Source: Heterobilharzia americana (Eukaryota > Platyhelminthes > Trematoda > Strigeidida > Schistosomatidae). Taken from it: 64,000 nucleotides of DNA. How positions within the stretch are numbered: the stretch's first letter is position 1; each line of letters starts with the position of its first letter. Below the pieces are notes generated by a model. That model saw only the letters and a program-made list of their open reading frames with translations, did not search any database and was not told the origin of the DNA. The position numbers and the translations under genes are program-made. Shown in pieces: positions 10,708 to 21,577 of the stretch. Location of the stretch: contig OX104134.1 in NCBI GenBank assembly GCA_944470555.2, positions 72,162,678-72,226,677 of the forward strand. The letters run 5' to 3'.

Positions 10708-12774
10708 CATCATCATCATTATCAACATAGGACCAGGCATTACTGCGTAACGGTCCGAGTTGCCACACCTCATATCAGCACATCAAGTAAAAAGGTAGTG
10801 AGGTGAAGGATGAAGATAAGTGAATGCAGTCAAAAGAAATATAAAGTACGAGAAGAAAGGAAAGAGGAGTGACAAAATAGTGAGATTCGGTATAGCGTTG
10901 TTAAGATGAGGATAATGTGTGTATACATCTGCGCCACTGACTTCGGTTCTGAGCCATATCACCTAGGGTCTCCAACCACTGGTTCCTCTTGTCCCGTGGA
11001 CCCCAACCACCTAGTCTGCATCGTCCTACATGGCTTAAACCAACAGTCAGAGACTTCATACATTGGTGCCATGTTTTAGTCTGGCCACCTCGGGCCTTTT
11101 TCCAGCCTGAACCCACCTCAGCCAACATTGTGTGACGAGGCAATCGGTGACTAGGCATACGTAGTACGTGTCCCAACCATCTCAGTCGATGAAGGTTCAC
11201 AACCTCGTCGACTGACTTACCTCTTCTCCCTAAAACTCTACACCTAACTTCTGCATTACTCACATGGTGACACCACGGAATACGTCCTATACTACGAAGG
11301 CAACGGTGGTCAAATACCTGTAACCTTCTCATGTCTTCCACTTTCAATGGCCATGTTTCACAGCCATACAGTAGAACAGAGCGGACTGCTGTGCAGTACA
11401 CGCGACCCTTAATAGACAAACGAATATCACGGCGGCGCCATAGGTGGCGCAAATTGGCAAAAGCCAATCGAGCCTTTTGTATCCGTGCAGAAATCTCATC
11501 GGCAACTAACCCACCGGAGTTGATCCTACTTCCCAGGTAAGTGAAGTGGTCAACACACTCAACCACTTCACTCTCTATTGTTAACCGCGGTACCGCTGAA
11601 GACCAGTCCTGGAGCAAAAATTTGCATTTGGGTGGTGAAAATCGCATCCCAAACATTCTCAAATTCCCACTCAAAGTGTTCAGAAGACTCTGCATCTTGT
11701 CAGCGTCTTCACCTAACAGGACTATGTCATCTGCATATTCTAGATCTAAGGAAAATTCACCTGTGATCCGGTCAACGTCTTTGTAATTAGGTGACGAGAG
11801 GGAAACCTCCATAAGAATATCTATGATAAAATTAAATAAGAATGGGGATAGTGGGCATCCTTGACGGACACCACTTGATGAGTATAGCTCCCTGGACAAC
11901 TCACCATAGGCTCTAACATGCCCACAAGTGTTCGAGTAGAGAGCTTTCAATAAGGTGATGTACTTACTAGGCACGCCTTTCAGTGACAGACACTGCCATA
12001 AGACTTCTCGATCAACGGAGTCAAATGCCGCCTTCAGGTCGAGAAATACAGCTATTGTCGGGCGTCTGTAAGCATGCCTATGTTCCAGGACCTGGCGCAG
12101 TGTGAATATTTGGTCGATACATCCACGGCCAGGTCTAAAGCCTGCCTGGTTTTCTCGGGCTTGCTGTTCCCGAGCTCCACTCAGGCGTCGGAGAATTATA
12201 GAACTTAGGATCTTAGACACTATGTTTGTCAGGCTGATTCCTCTGTGGTTATCACAAGAGGACTTCTCGCCTTTCTTGAAGACTGGGATGATCAGTGACT
12301 TAGACCAGTCGGAGGGGATCGTATTTGATTCCCATATACTGGCTAACACTTCCGTTAGCCTGACTAAGAGAACTCTACCACCATTCTTGTATACCTCAGC
12401 AGGTAGTCCGTCTGGTCCTGCTGCCCTTCCCCGTTTCAGGCTACCTACCGCTTTCTCAACTTCTTCTAGTGTTGGGGGACCTGTCTCTATGTCCCATTCA
12501 GGGTCCGACTGGATAGCGGGCAGCGCAATGGTGGCTGGAGGCCAGTTAAACTGTTCCTCAAAGTGTTCTGCCCATCGTCCCAGTCGCCTTCCCTGCGAGT
12601 GAATCGCCGATCCGTCCTTCTCCGCTATAACCTCACTAACTGTTGTTGACCATTTCCCCCCAGTCTCCTTAATAAGTCTAAATAACTGTCTACTGTTACC
12701 GATCGCCGCTGCCTTTTCCATCTCTTTAGCCTTTGCTGCCCACCACTGTTCACGATCGTTGCGCAGACTTTTCG
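10708..12774 (-). mobile_element. Young 5'-truncated RTE-A LINE insertion
   Basis: A 2067-bp insertion lies between TCAGTT duplications. In the sense (minus) direction it enters within the linker upstream of the RT, so the endonuclease is missing. It continues through a complete RT and C-terminal region, then a 3' UTR, and ends in an ATGATG-rich tail (plus strand 'catcatcatcatt' at 10708). 5' truncation and a short-repeat 3' tail are hallmarks of RTE-clade target-primed insertion. The empty site in the other duplication copy proves that it inserted after, or on only one copy of, the duplication. Confidence 0.92.
10901..12773 (-). CDS. RTE-type reverse transcriptase ORF, open from insertion junction to stop
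   Basis: Numbering from the first ATG (12721), the 606-aa product has the N-terminal RT motif GPDGLPAEVY (about 102-111), NHRGISLTN (158-166) and QAGFRPGRG (about 192-200). The palm motif DLKAAFDSVDRE is at about 228-239, RQGCPLSPFLF at 286-296 and the catalytic YADD at about 328-331. A C-terminal W/H/C-rich region contains LRWLGHVLRM. The frame is also open upstream of that ATG to the insertion junction (QWWAAKAKE region), so the ATG is internal to the original polyprotein. The upstream apurinic endonuclease is absent. This is the only long uninterrupted ORF in the window. All RT catalytic residues are visible, but without the endonuclease and 5' promoter the copy is not expected to move on its own. 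Confidence 0.9.
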
Positions 12775-12780
12775 TCAGTT
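12775..12780. repeat. Target-site duplication TCAGTT (right)
   Basis: Right copy of the TCAGTT repeat. It is followed by 'actttgcacaaccgcatg', which continues the duplication exactly as at 30085-30105. Confidence 0.88.
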
Positions 12781-13639
12781 ACTTTGCACAACCGCATGTT
12801 GATCAAATAGTCTTATGGATTACCGTGACATATTAGTATGACTACGCTCTTGGCGTTATTAATTTTCCGACACCATCTTGTGGACAAATCTAGAACATTA
12901 GTCATTCTGTAGCATCCACCTATCCTCACTGGTGCGAATAGGTCTCTGGAGTATAATATCATCTGAAAACATAAGGTTAAAAATCACTCATCCTGAGCAA
13001 CTCATTCACGTGGTGTAAAAACAAGTAAACCTAAAAATGATTCTTTCAGCGACTTCATCGCTAGCACAAAACACCATTGACCCTTGCTGTATGTCTTCTG
13101 TGCAAAGAAAATCTTAAACCCATTTCTCAACCCCAACTTCTACCCAAAGCTTTCTCACTAATTCTCTAGAGCCGGGTGGGAAACATTATTGAAAACTTTG
13201 GTCAAGTCAATGAATGCTACATCAGTCGAAAGATTCACGTCGCAAGTAGAAGCTCATTCTTCTCTTTCCTAGCATCCAGCCAAAACCTAAGTGACGGACA
13301 AAGACAGACAAAACCAACGTGGAACCCTGAACACAGGCGCATCAGCTCAAGTTGCCACACATCACAGTAGCATGCAGAAAGACAGTGGAAAAAAACATGT
13401 TAAAGTAGACAAAGGTGTACTGGGGAAGAAAGAAATTAAAAATTCAAAGTTAATGAAGACGTTCAAACTTCAGAAGACATCAGAGCGGATACATATGATT
13501 CATTGTAACAATTTTCAACCATTCCACAAAACGTCTCAAGTCATTTGTTTTTATAATCTCAAGGACCTCAAGCTCGTAGTGCACACCTCCCTACACTGTG
13601 CAGAATAACAGTCAAGGACTTCATGGACTAGTGCCACTT

Positions 13640-15060
13640 CCTAGTCTTGCCACCGTGAGCTTTCTTCAAATTTAATCCAAATTCTCTAGCATGGCACGCC
13701 GAAGTAGGTGGTGATTCGATATGCGCAACACATGTCCAGGCCACCTCAGTGGACGAAGGTTCGCAACCTCATCAATCGACTTGCTTGCCCTCTCTAGTAC
13801 ACCCAGGATGACCTTAACATTGTTCACACGGTGATTCCACCAAACGCGAGTAATGCTACGTAGGTATGCCTGTGTCCCAAGATCTGTCGAAGGACGAAAA
13901 TATGATCGACACACCCTCCTCCTGGTCTCAAACCTGCCTGGTTTTCTCGAGTTTGTTGTTCGCGAGCCCCAGATAGGTGTCAGATAACTATGGATATCAG
14001 GATCTTGGATACAGTATTAATCAAACTAATCCCCCTATGGTTGTCATAGGAAGACTTCTCTGCCTTCTTATAGACTGTGATAACCAGAGAAGTACACGAA
14101 TCTGACGGGACTACACTCAATTCAATTCCCATACACTGCCTAGTACTCCTGTCACTCTAATTAGCAACTTCCTACCTTCATCCTTGAAAACTTCGGATGG
14201 CAAACTGTTAGGTCCTGCTGCTTTGCATCGTTTCAGACTCCATACAGCCTTCCCATTTTCAAGGAGAGTTGGAGGATCGGTATCTACGTCCCACTCAGTT
14301 TCAGGCTGGGTGTTGAGCAGCTGAAGTGTTGTTGAGGGCAGTTAAACTGTGCTTCAACGAGTTCTGCCCAACGTTTTAGTCATCTGTCCTAGGAGGTTAT
14401 CAGGGTATCACCTTTTTGGTTGATGGTTTCACTAACCATCATCTTCTTGCCGGTGTACTTAGTAATTCTAAATAGTTCTCGAGTGTTACTCAACCCTGAT
14501 GCCTTCTCCAGCTCTGTCACTTTCGCCACCCACCACTGCTCGTGATCGACGCAAAGAAAACTCTTGGTCAATTTACATTTCAGTTGCTTTCGGTCTTCAT
14601 CGTTGTCAGAGCCAGCTGGAATCAGTCTTCTCGCATCAACTACTTCGGATGACGTTGCGGAAATCCAATGGCGTTTGCTAACCTTCAGGTCTAGGTTACC
14701 AACTATCTTTACAGCAGACTTGATATCACGCCAGGTTTCCTCAGGATGAGCACTTCTGTCACGTTCAGTTAAATGCCTAGATGTCTCTACTTTCAATATG
14801 AACCTGATGTTCTCATCTTCCAATCAAGCACAGATAAGTTTCACTGCCGTCTGTTTCCTACGACCGGCGAAGCTCAGGCATACACGAGCCCGTACTGGCG
14901 CGTGATCGGAGTCCAAACTGGTACTCCAGAAAGAGCGGCAGTCCTCCACTGATCCTCTCCAACGATGGCTTATAGTAATGTGATCTGTCTGTCCGTGTCC
15001 ATCGTTGGTTAAAATGTCGGCGAACGCCATGTGAGACTTTCTCCTTATGCCTACAGTTAG
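13640..15060 (-). mobile_element. RTE-A copy 2: endonuclease tail, linker and deleted RT
   Basis: Read on the minus strand from 15030: the end of the endonuclease domain with the terminal SDH motif (LDSDHAPV), a linker ORF (14389-14823, QWWVAKVTELEKA then LFRITKYTG), N-terminal RT residues, then a fused C-terminal region at 13672-13914. Compared with 31169-31942 it lacks exactly 774 bp (258 codons), so the frame is kept across the join. The lost part holds the RT catalytic core. It is therefore an inactive deletion derivative. Confidence 0.82.
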
Positions 15061-15069
15061 TGCTTATCA

Positions 15070-15875
15070 ATACAAGTGATTGTTGGGTCGCTTACTCTGG
15101 GTGACTGAACAGCCTAAACGGACTGATTGCCAACAAAAGCGCGGCTCGAATTCAGAAGGTCCATTTGACGTTTGCCTATTTGAAACGTCTATGTCGTCGG
15201 CTGGCGAGATATTCAGCTGTCAATTAAAGGACGAGTATACTAGGCTGAAGTCCGTTCTTTCCTGTTATACATTTGTGAGACAGTTGTTAAATGAAAAGAT
15301 AAGAAGAGACTACAGGTTTTCACCATAGGCTTCTTCGTAACACTGGTCATGTTTCGTGGAATCACCGTGTGCACAATTTCGAGCTTTGGCTAAAAGTACT
15401 GCGCAAATAACTCTAGTCAGCTGATGAAGTAGTGAGCCTTCACTAATTACAGTGGCTTGAAAATGAGACGTGGATGCCGCACCACCCCACCTGATGTGGG
15501 ATGTTAGCTGAAGTAGGAATGAGTTGAAAAAAAGCTCGAGTAGCCACTACGAAATCGTACCAGTCTATGAAGTATTTTACTATTGGTTTGAGTCGTGTGG
15601 GGGAGTGTATGGTACGTGCTTGAGTTCGTCGGTATCACAGAAACCAATGATTGGAGACTTTTGTGACATGGCTAAAGGTTGTTCATGATGGCGCAGATGT
15701 ATTCACTCTTTGAAGTCTTCTAAGGTTTGAACGTTTTCACTAACTTTGATTTTTTGTAAAATATGTCCCGCTATACACTTTTGTCTACTTTGATATCAGT
15801 TTTTCCTTTCTACTTGCTCTTTGCATACTACTGGGACGTGTGGCGACGTGAAGTAATGTACTTGCTTGGAACGCT
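15070..15875 (+). mobile_element. RTE-A C-terminal and 3' fragment, head-to-head with copy 2
   Basis: On the plus strand this matches the RTE-A C-terminus: GSLTLGD-like residues, IQLSIKGRVY, LQVFHHRLLRNTG, a T-W/Y-QSMK-F-TIGLS block, then the 3' region. It abuts the 5' side of the minus-strand copy 2, giving two head-to-head partial elements that were duplicated together. Many stops. Confidence 0.75.
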
Positions 15876-17935
15876 TCTTTTATGGGTGTTACTTCTCAAA
15901 AATAGGTAATAGAAAGACTACGAAGTGATTGCTACTCGTGTCTGTTCTAGACCTTATCTGATATCATTTGGAGTAACTAACCTACGTGATCTCTCGGGCC
16001 TTACCCATGAGTACTTTAAGTACCACGAGTTGTCGACCCACAACACTTATCTTTCGTTCCACAAAGCTGTTTCATATACTGACCACGCCTTAGCTCTTTG
16101 CAACCAGTTCTTGAGCTAACAAAATGTGAATACGGACACCACCAGATTAACACTCGTAGGACAGGTGAAGGATACCAGATCTAGCTTTAGGATGACCTCA
16201 CTCAACAAGAAATGACGTTTTTTACGCCTAAACAGGCGCAAAAACTCCTCAAGATTAGGGTGGTTCTGCTGGATGCGACCAGTCTATTGGGTTAAACGTT
16301 TATCTAATAGCTGTCAAAAACTTTAAACTAAACTTACTAAAGAGAGGCAAAGTTTCATAGGTGAAAGTGATAAGGGCCTTTTAGAATGAATCCATCAGAG
16401 ACCTGGAACTTTTCCGCAAGGCCAAAAAGCGAGCACGAAGAAACCAACCGGTTTACATAAACTCAACAGATGATGAATACTGGGGATACCATGAGTTTCC
16501 GTTCAAACGGCATTTCCTTCCCAATTTGCCCTTTCATTCCCCCTAATCTGTCGCATCGCACCTTTAAGAGTTATAGTTGTGAGGCAAACACTGAAACACA
16601 TATTTGCTAAATTTAAGTTATTTGAACCTATTAACAAAATAAAATAGCACACTGGCTCGAAATAGTGTAAGCTAGTAGGTTTTTAAAGGTATGGAGAAAC
16701 GGAGACAGGCTTTTAAAAATGAAGAAATACGATCTAGTTGTAGGAAAATAGGGAAATCTCTGAAGAGCATTTGAAGGTCTCCATAGAAATTTAAGCCTCT
16801 CTACCCGGCTAACGAGTCTGTGTGTTGTCCCGACATTTCTCCGAAATTATGCATGCCTATTAAAATTTGTTGCGTGCATAATTTCAAGGAAGTTATAGGG
16901 AGGCATGCACAATTTCTAGATCAACAAACCTAACAGATCAGTATAACTATAGTTATACTGATCTGTATACAGGGAAGTAAAGCTATGAACATCAATGTCG
17001 TCTAAATATTCTGGCTATTTCTGGAAGTTATTTGTTTTAAAGATGACTGCAAACAAAAACCCAACATACAGATACTCCTGAGGAATTTTACAAGTTTAAG
17101 TGTGAGCGAAAATTTCACAAAGTAAATTTCAGCTCACACAAAGTGAAATAAATACTATGAACGGCGGAGCGCATGTCAACAGTGCAAATTTCGAAATATG
17201 CAATCCTTATGTACCGAACCAGTTGAAAACCGACCAAATCTCCAACTAGACCCACCTGAACAATAGTTGATTTGACTGATAGCGCCAAGGAATAAGCATC
17301 CGCCTAATCGGTTTTCACTTCTGGTGGCATTCAACTGGATACATTATTTACTATGAGCCTTAATTCCAGGAAAGAGACAAAAATGCAGTTTATTAGCAAG
17401 ATCTCAATGGTTAAAAGTGGTTGGTAAGCCATTAGACGCTTTCGCTTAGCTGGTATTATTTTCTAGAAGCAGTAGGCCATAACTTTTTTCGATTGTTAAC
17501 CTATCTGTAACGGCAAGTAATTCCCAGAAATGTTAGCCTAGTGTTTGCCAGATTCAGCACTGTTGCTGACCTTCATAGTTTTAACGAACTCCCTCGACTG
17601 AAGGCACGAGATCAAGTATCCACGCCATTTAGCACGTTGTCGTGATACGTTGCGTTGCTCATACATGATCCTCCAGCCAGTTAGTCGGAACTCATTAGTG
17701 TTTTGTTAAGGTTGATCAAGCATACTACTCCATCTGACTACTATATTGTGTTCTTCCTTGGTCTCGCACTGGTGATTACATGACAAGTACTGTCCTTTGA
17801 CTCTGCCAAACTCTCATAAGACCCGTTCCCAAACATTTATAGATAGATGACGAGAAAACGACGGTGGTTAAAGAAGGGAAATGAAATTGGTTGTGACTGA
17901 ACTCTCTCCCTTATCGTAAGCAGGTGTTTGGCCGA
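15876..17935. other. No gene recognised; palindrome-rich stretch near 16830-17140
   Basis: No coding exon or known repeat is identifiable. The stretch contains a cluster of inverted repeats, including a perfect 34-bp palindrome listed separately. The sequence around them has no recognisable transposase. Confidence 0.45.
16933..16966. repeat. Perfect 34-bp palindrome
   Basis: 'acagatcagtataacta' is followed immediately by its exact reverse complement, with no spacer. Other inverted pairs lie close by: an 11-bp pair (16843-16853 with 16875-16885) and an 8-bp pair (17100-17107 with 17132-17139). Confidence 0.95.
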
Positions 17936-17939
17936 CGTT

Positions 17940-18292
17940 TTAAGGACTCGTGTGAAACTGCCTGGACCTCCTCTGCCGAAGGAGTGTTCCAAGGTTCAAT
18001 AGTCCCCAGTTGTACCCGACATCTAACCTGCTGCATTCTAGGCTTAGCTTCTGCGTAGGTCATCTTAGAATGGTTTTGCAAGTGAGGTTAAATAAATGTA
18101 CTGGGTGTCCAGGGGTGTTGCGGATACTGTAGGCGATCATGACAACTCCTCTTAGTCCCCTATATTTCAGAGGGCATAGGCCAAGCGCAAATAGTGGTTC
18201 CTGATATGTTTTAGATCTAAGTCCTCGAACATATTCGGTTCTTTCTGCGAGGCTGGGAAATAAGATAGCCCCCTTCAAAAGCTGAGGCAGTA
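17940..18292 (-). mobile_element. CR1-clade LINE C-terminal remnant
   Basis: The minus-strand ORF at 18060-18278 carries PLKYRGLRGVVMIAY and RNTPGHP. These correspond to the post-RT C-terminal domain of CR1/SR1-like LINEs (compare [18 protein letters not shown] from the element at 25850-28535). The 5' side ends where an RTE-B copy begins. There is no continuation of the CR1 ORF just beyond 21577, so the copy is truncated. Confidence 0.7.
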
Positions 18293-18295
18293 CGA

Positions 18296-21200
18296 ATTAT
18301 CATTATTACTGTTCGTCACTTGGGTTCCTAGTGGTACATAGGGCTTCAGTAGCACGTCTCCAATGCACTCTGTTCTCTGAAATCTTTCGAACCTGGCTCC
18401 ACGACAGCCCACAAGCTCTCATTTCCTCCTCGCATGATCTCCTCCTGTCACCCTCACCTTGGACGCCCAACTTGTCGCTTCCCATCTGGGTTCCACTCAA
18501 GGGCCTGACGCGTGATGTCCCCAGTCGGCCTTCTCAGTATATGCCCAATCCATCTCCACTTCCTTCTGCACATTTGTTGAGTGATAGCTTCTTGGTTGGT
18601 TCGTTGCCAGCCACAGTTCCTTGTTGCTTATTCTTATTATTCTGGCCATCTGATCTTCAGCAACAAGCGTGGGCAGGTATTGATGAATGTCTGTAGTTTA
18701 TTGGAAATCCCCTTCGTAACGCGCCAAGTCTCTGGACCATACAGAACCACTGATTTGACGTCGGTGCTGAAAATCCGGATCTTGTTCACGCTTTACGCTG
18801 AGTGCAGAAGATCTCCACACTGGTTTCAGACTAATGAACGCCTGTCTTGCTTTTCCGATCCTGCCTGGCTTTGACGTCCTCGTCTGTGCCGCCTGTAATT
18901 GAGACAGTGCTGCCTAGATAGGTGAAGGAGGTCACTTCCTTTAAGTTTCTCCCGTTGATGGTGACTGGAGTTTGTTGTTGTTGTTGATGGTGGTGGTGCG
19001 GTATCTTCATCACTTCTGTCTTCTCTATATTCACCTGAAGTCCCGTCTTCGCTGCCTCTTCTGACAACTTGTTGGTTTTCGCCTGTAGATCCTCAAGTTT
19101 TGTGTGACACCAGGCACAAGTCATCAGCGAAATCCAGATCTTCTAGGCTCTTTTCCGCGGTCCAGCGTATCCCCCTCTTCTCGCTCCTCACTGTTTGTTG
19201 CATGATCCAGTTGACCACAATCAGGAATATCATGGGTGATAGTAGGTAGCCTTGTTTCACTCCCGTCTCCACTTCAAAAGCATCACTGAGCTTCCTATTG
19301 TGAATTACTTGGTATGTGGCGTCTTCATATAGTTGTTGAATGAGCTTGATAAAGGTTTGCGTATTCCGTAGTATTGAAGCTGCTTCCGAATTACCTCTCG
19401 GTCGACGCTGTCAAAGGCCTTATCAAAGTCGATGAAGTTGAGGTTGAGTGAGTTGACTGCCATTCTATACTCTGCTCTATGATGATGAAGCCAGCCTGTT
19501 CTAATCGTAGTTTAGAATACAGTGCATTCTTTAGTCTCTCCAGGATGATGCGGCTTAATATTTTGCTTGCTCTGGGTGGATAGGAGCGTGATTCCCCGCC
19601 AGTTCTTGCAAACACTGAGGTTGCCCTTCTCCCAGTCGCCAGGTACCTTCCCTTCCCTCCACACCTTCTGCAATAGTCATGTGAGCATGTCCACTGTTGT
19701 CTCTGCGTCTGCTCCCAGTGCTCCTGGTGGAATTCCGTCTGGTCCTGCTGCTTTCCCACATTTCAGTAACTTTATAGCGCTCAAGACTTCGACTTTTGTT
19801 GGAGGATTTGTGTTCACTTGTAGTTCTATGGTTGGGCTGCAGGTGGTATTTCTGGACGAAGTGCAGATGGTGGTGGTGGTCGATTCAAGAGCTTCTTGAA
19901 GTGGTCGGCCCATTGTTTCCTTTGTTTCTCTTCTTTGGTAATTAACTTTCCTTCATCATCTTTTATTGGTTTCACCTGTGTTGATCTCTTCCCTCCCAGA
20001 TAGTGACCTGGTTATTTGGTACGATGTTGTCTGGTCCCTATCTCTCATACCTGCAGCCTGTTCTGTTTCACTTGCCAGTGTGTCGTAGAAATGTCTTTTG
20101 TATTTGCATGCATTCTTCTTCACTTCTTTGTCCAGTCCAGTGTTTTATACATTGTACTCAGTTCCTCTTCTCGTTGTGCATCCTTGCACTGGTTTCTCTC
20201 CTGTTTCACCATCCTCCCCTCCCTTCTCTATCAGCTTCCATGTGTCCGTCGAGATCCATTCCTTGTCCTGTCCTGTTTCACTTCTTCTTCCCTCTTAATG
20301 CGGTTGTGCAGGTTTCTTTCCACATCTCTTTCAAAGACTACCAGTGTTCTTCCACACAGGTTTCTCCAGGGATGTTCCTCGATATCTCCCATTTTTCTTG
20401 GTGGTTGCAGTGAGGATTTCCTTTGCAGTTTCGTCCTTCAGTTTCCGAGTGTTGTACTTGAACTGCGGTCCATCATTAGCTTCCATGAATGCTTTCAACT
20501 TGATTTTGAAGGTTCTTTGCACTATACAGTGAGAGGTGTAAACCTACATCTGTTTCCCTTCTTGATTTCATCTTGTGTCTAGTGGGCTGTGTCTCCACTT
20601 TCTTCACATTGAGATGAAGTCGATCTGATTTTTAGTGTATCTTGGTATGGTGTCTGGTGAAATCCATGTCGCTGCCTTGTGAGTATCCTTGTGTTTGTAC
20701 ACACTGCCTAACTCAAATCACCAAATCGTTGAATGCACAGAAGTCTGCAAACAGTTCCCCATTCTCATTCATCACCTCACCGAGTGCTTCTCGACCATGA
20801 TCAGTTCTCTTCCTGTGTTGTGTGCTCCGAGTTTGGCATTCATGTCACTCCACCCATTAGAAATAATTTTGATGTCGGCATATGGGATGGGGTCTTGCCT
20901 ACTACTGCTTGCAGTTGTCTGTAGAATCCCTCCTTCTTCTCTTGATCTACATTAGTTGTGGGTGCGTAGCGTGGCATTGTATGAGTGTGACTTTGCTTCC
21001 ATTTGAGTTGAATCTTGCTGTCATGATCCTGATGCTGGAGGAGGTTGATTCCCACTGCATGAGAGCCTTCGATGCTGTTGGGGACATCATGATAGCCAAC
21101 CCAAAACTCAGTGTGCTCTTGGTTGTCATCTGGGTGACGATATCTGAGTAGATTATTGACTGTCCAGTTGACAGTTTGGAGAGTCCACTTCCATTCCGTC

Positions 21201-21577
21201 TACTTTGGCAGGTTCCTATCACTTCTATGCTATATCTTCTCATTTTTTTGCGATCTGTGCAGCCTTTCCAGCCAGCCAGCTTCAAACATTGTTCGGACAT
21301 TCCATGTCCCCATGTTTACCTTTGCTTTCATCTAGAGAAGCGAAGACATATCAGCCGATTGGCTTTCCGAAGGTTATCACCAACCGGCGTCATTTCGTCA
21401 CCCCGATTCCAGCGAGGAATAAGTTTATTTGTATTTTTTATATTTTTTTGTGCTTTGAAGTTTCTCTAGCGATTGGATTGGTTTTGCGGGGTGGGGTTGC
21501 TAACTCTACACCCAGTTTTCTCTTCATCTGGGCTTAGCACCTTTCGGTAAACTATTGAACCAGTATACTAGGCAAGG
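18296..21577 (-). mobile_element. RTE-B LINE, full-length but decayed copy
   Basis: Co-linear on the minus strand with the better copy at 53786-57019. The 3' end is 'cttgggttcctagtgg' next to an ATT/ATC-rich tail at about 18296. The RT piece at 18831-19124 holds KLEDLQAKTNKLSEEAAKTG and KTEVMKIP. GKAAGPDGIPPG is at 19677-19913, and the endonuclease region lies at 20331-21300. The 5' end is near 21577 at 'actaggcaagg', matching 'aaccaggcgagg' of the other copy. The ORF is broken many times. No target-site duplication was found, unlike the other copy, so a flank may be rearranged. Confidence 0.85.

Larger units (their letters stand above)
10336..15875. repeat. Segmental duplication copy A (interrupted by 10708-12774)
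   Basis: 10336-10707 plus 12781-15875 is near-identical and co-linear with 29717-33964. The copy is interrupted by a younger RTE-A insertion and lacks 774 bp that is present at 31169-31942 of the other copy. The remaining lengths agree (372+3095+774 = 4241 against 4248). Residual differences are mostly one-base indels in homopolymers and a few substitutions. Homology begins at 'tcaagatgtga' and ends at 'cttgcttggaacgct'. Confidence 0.9.

Noticed and set aside
11331..12602. Plus-strand ORFs of 60-166 codons opposite the RTE-A ORF
   Set aside because: They are antisense shadows of the strongly coding minus-strand RT, with no start context or similarity of their own.
20003..21537. Long plus-strand ORFs (up to 188 codons) rich in Ser/Phe/Cys
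   Set aside because: They lie antisense to the decayed RTE-B endonuclease region, whose minus-strand motifs are recognisable. The composition is that of a reverse shadow.
18296..21577. Target-site duplication for the decayed RTE-B copy
   Set aside because: Flanking sequences at both ends were compared and no shared direct repeat longer than a few bases was found.
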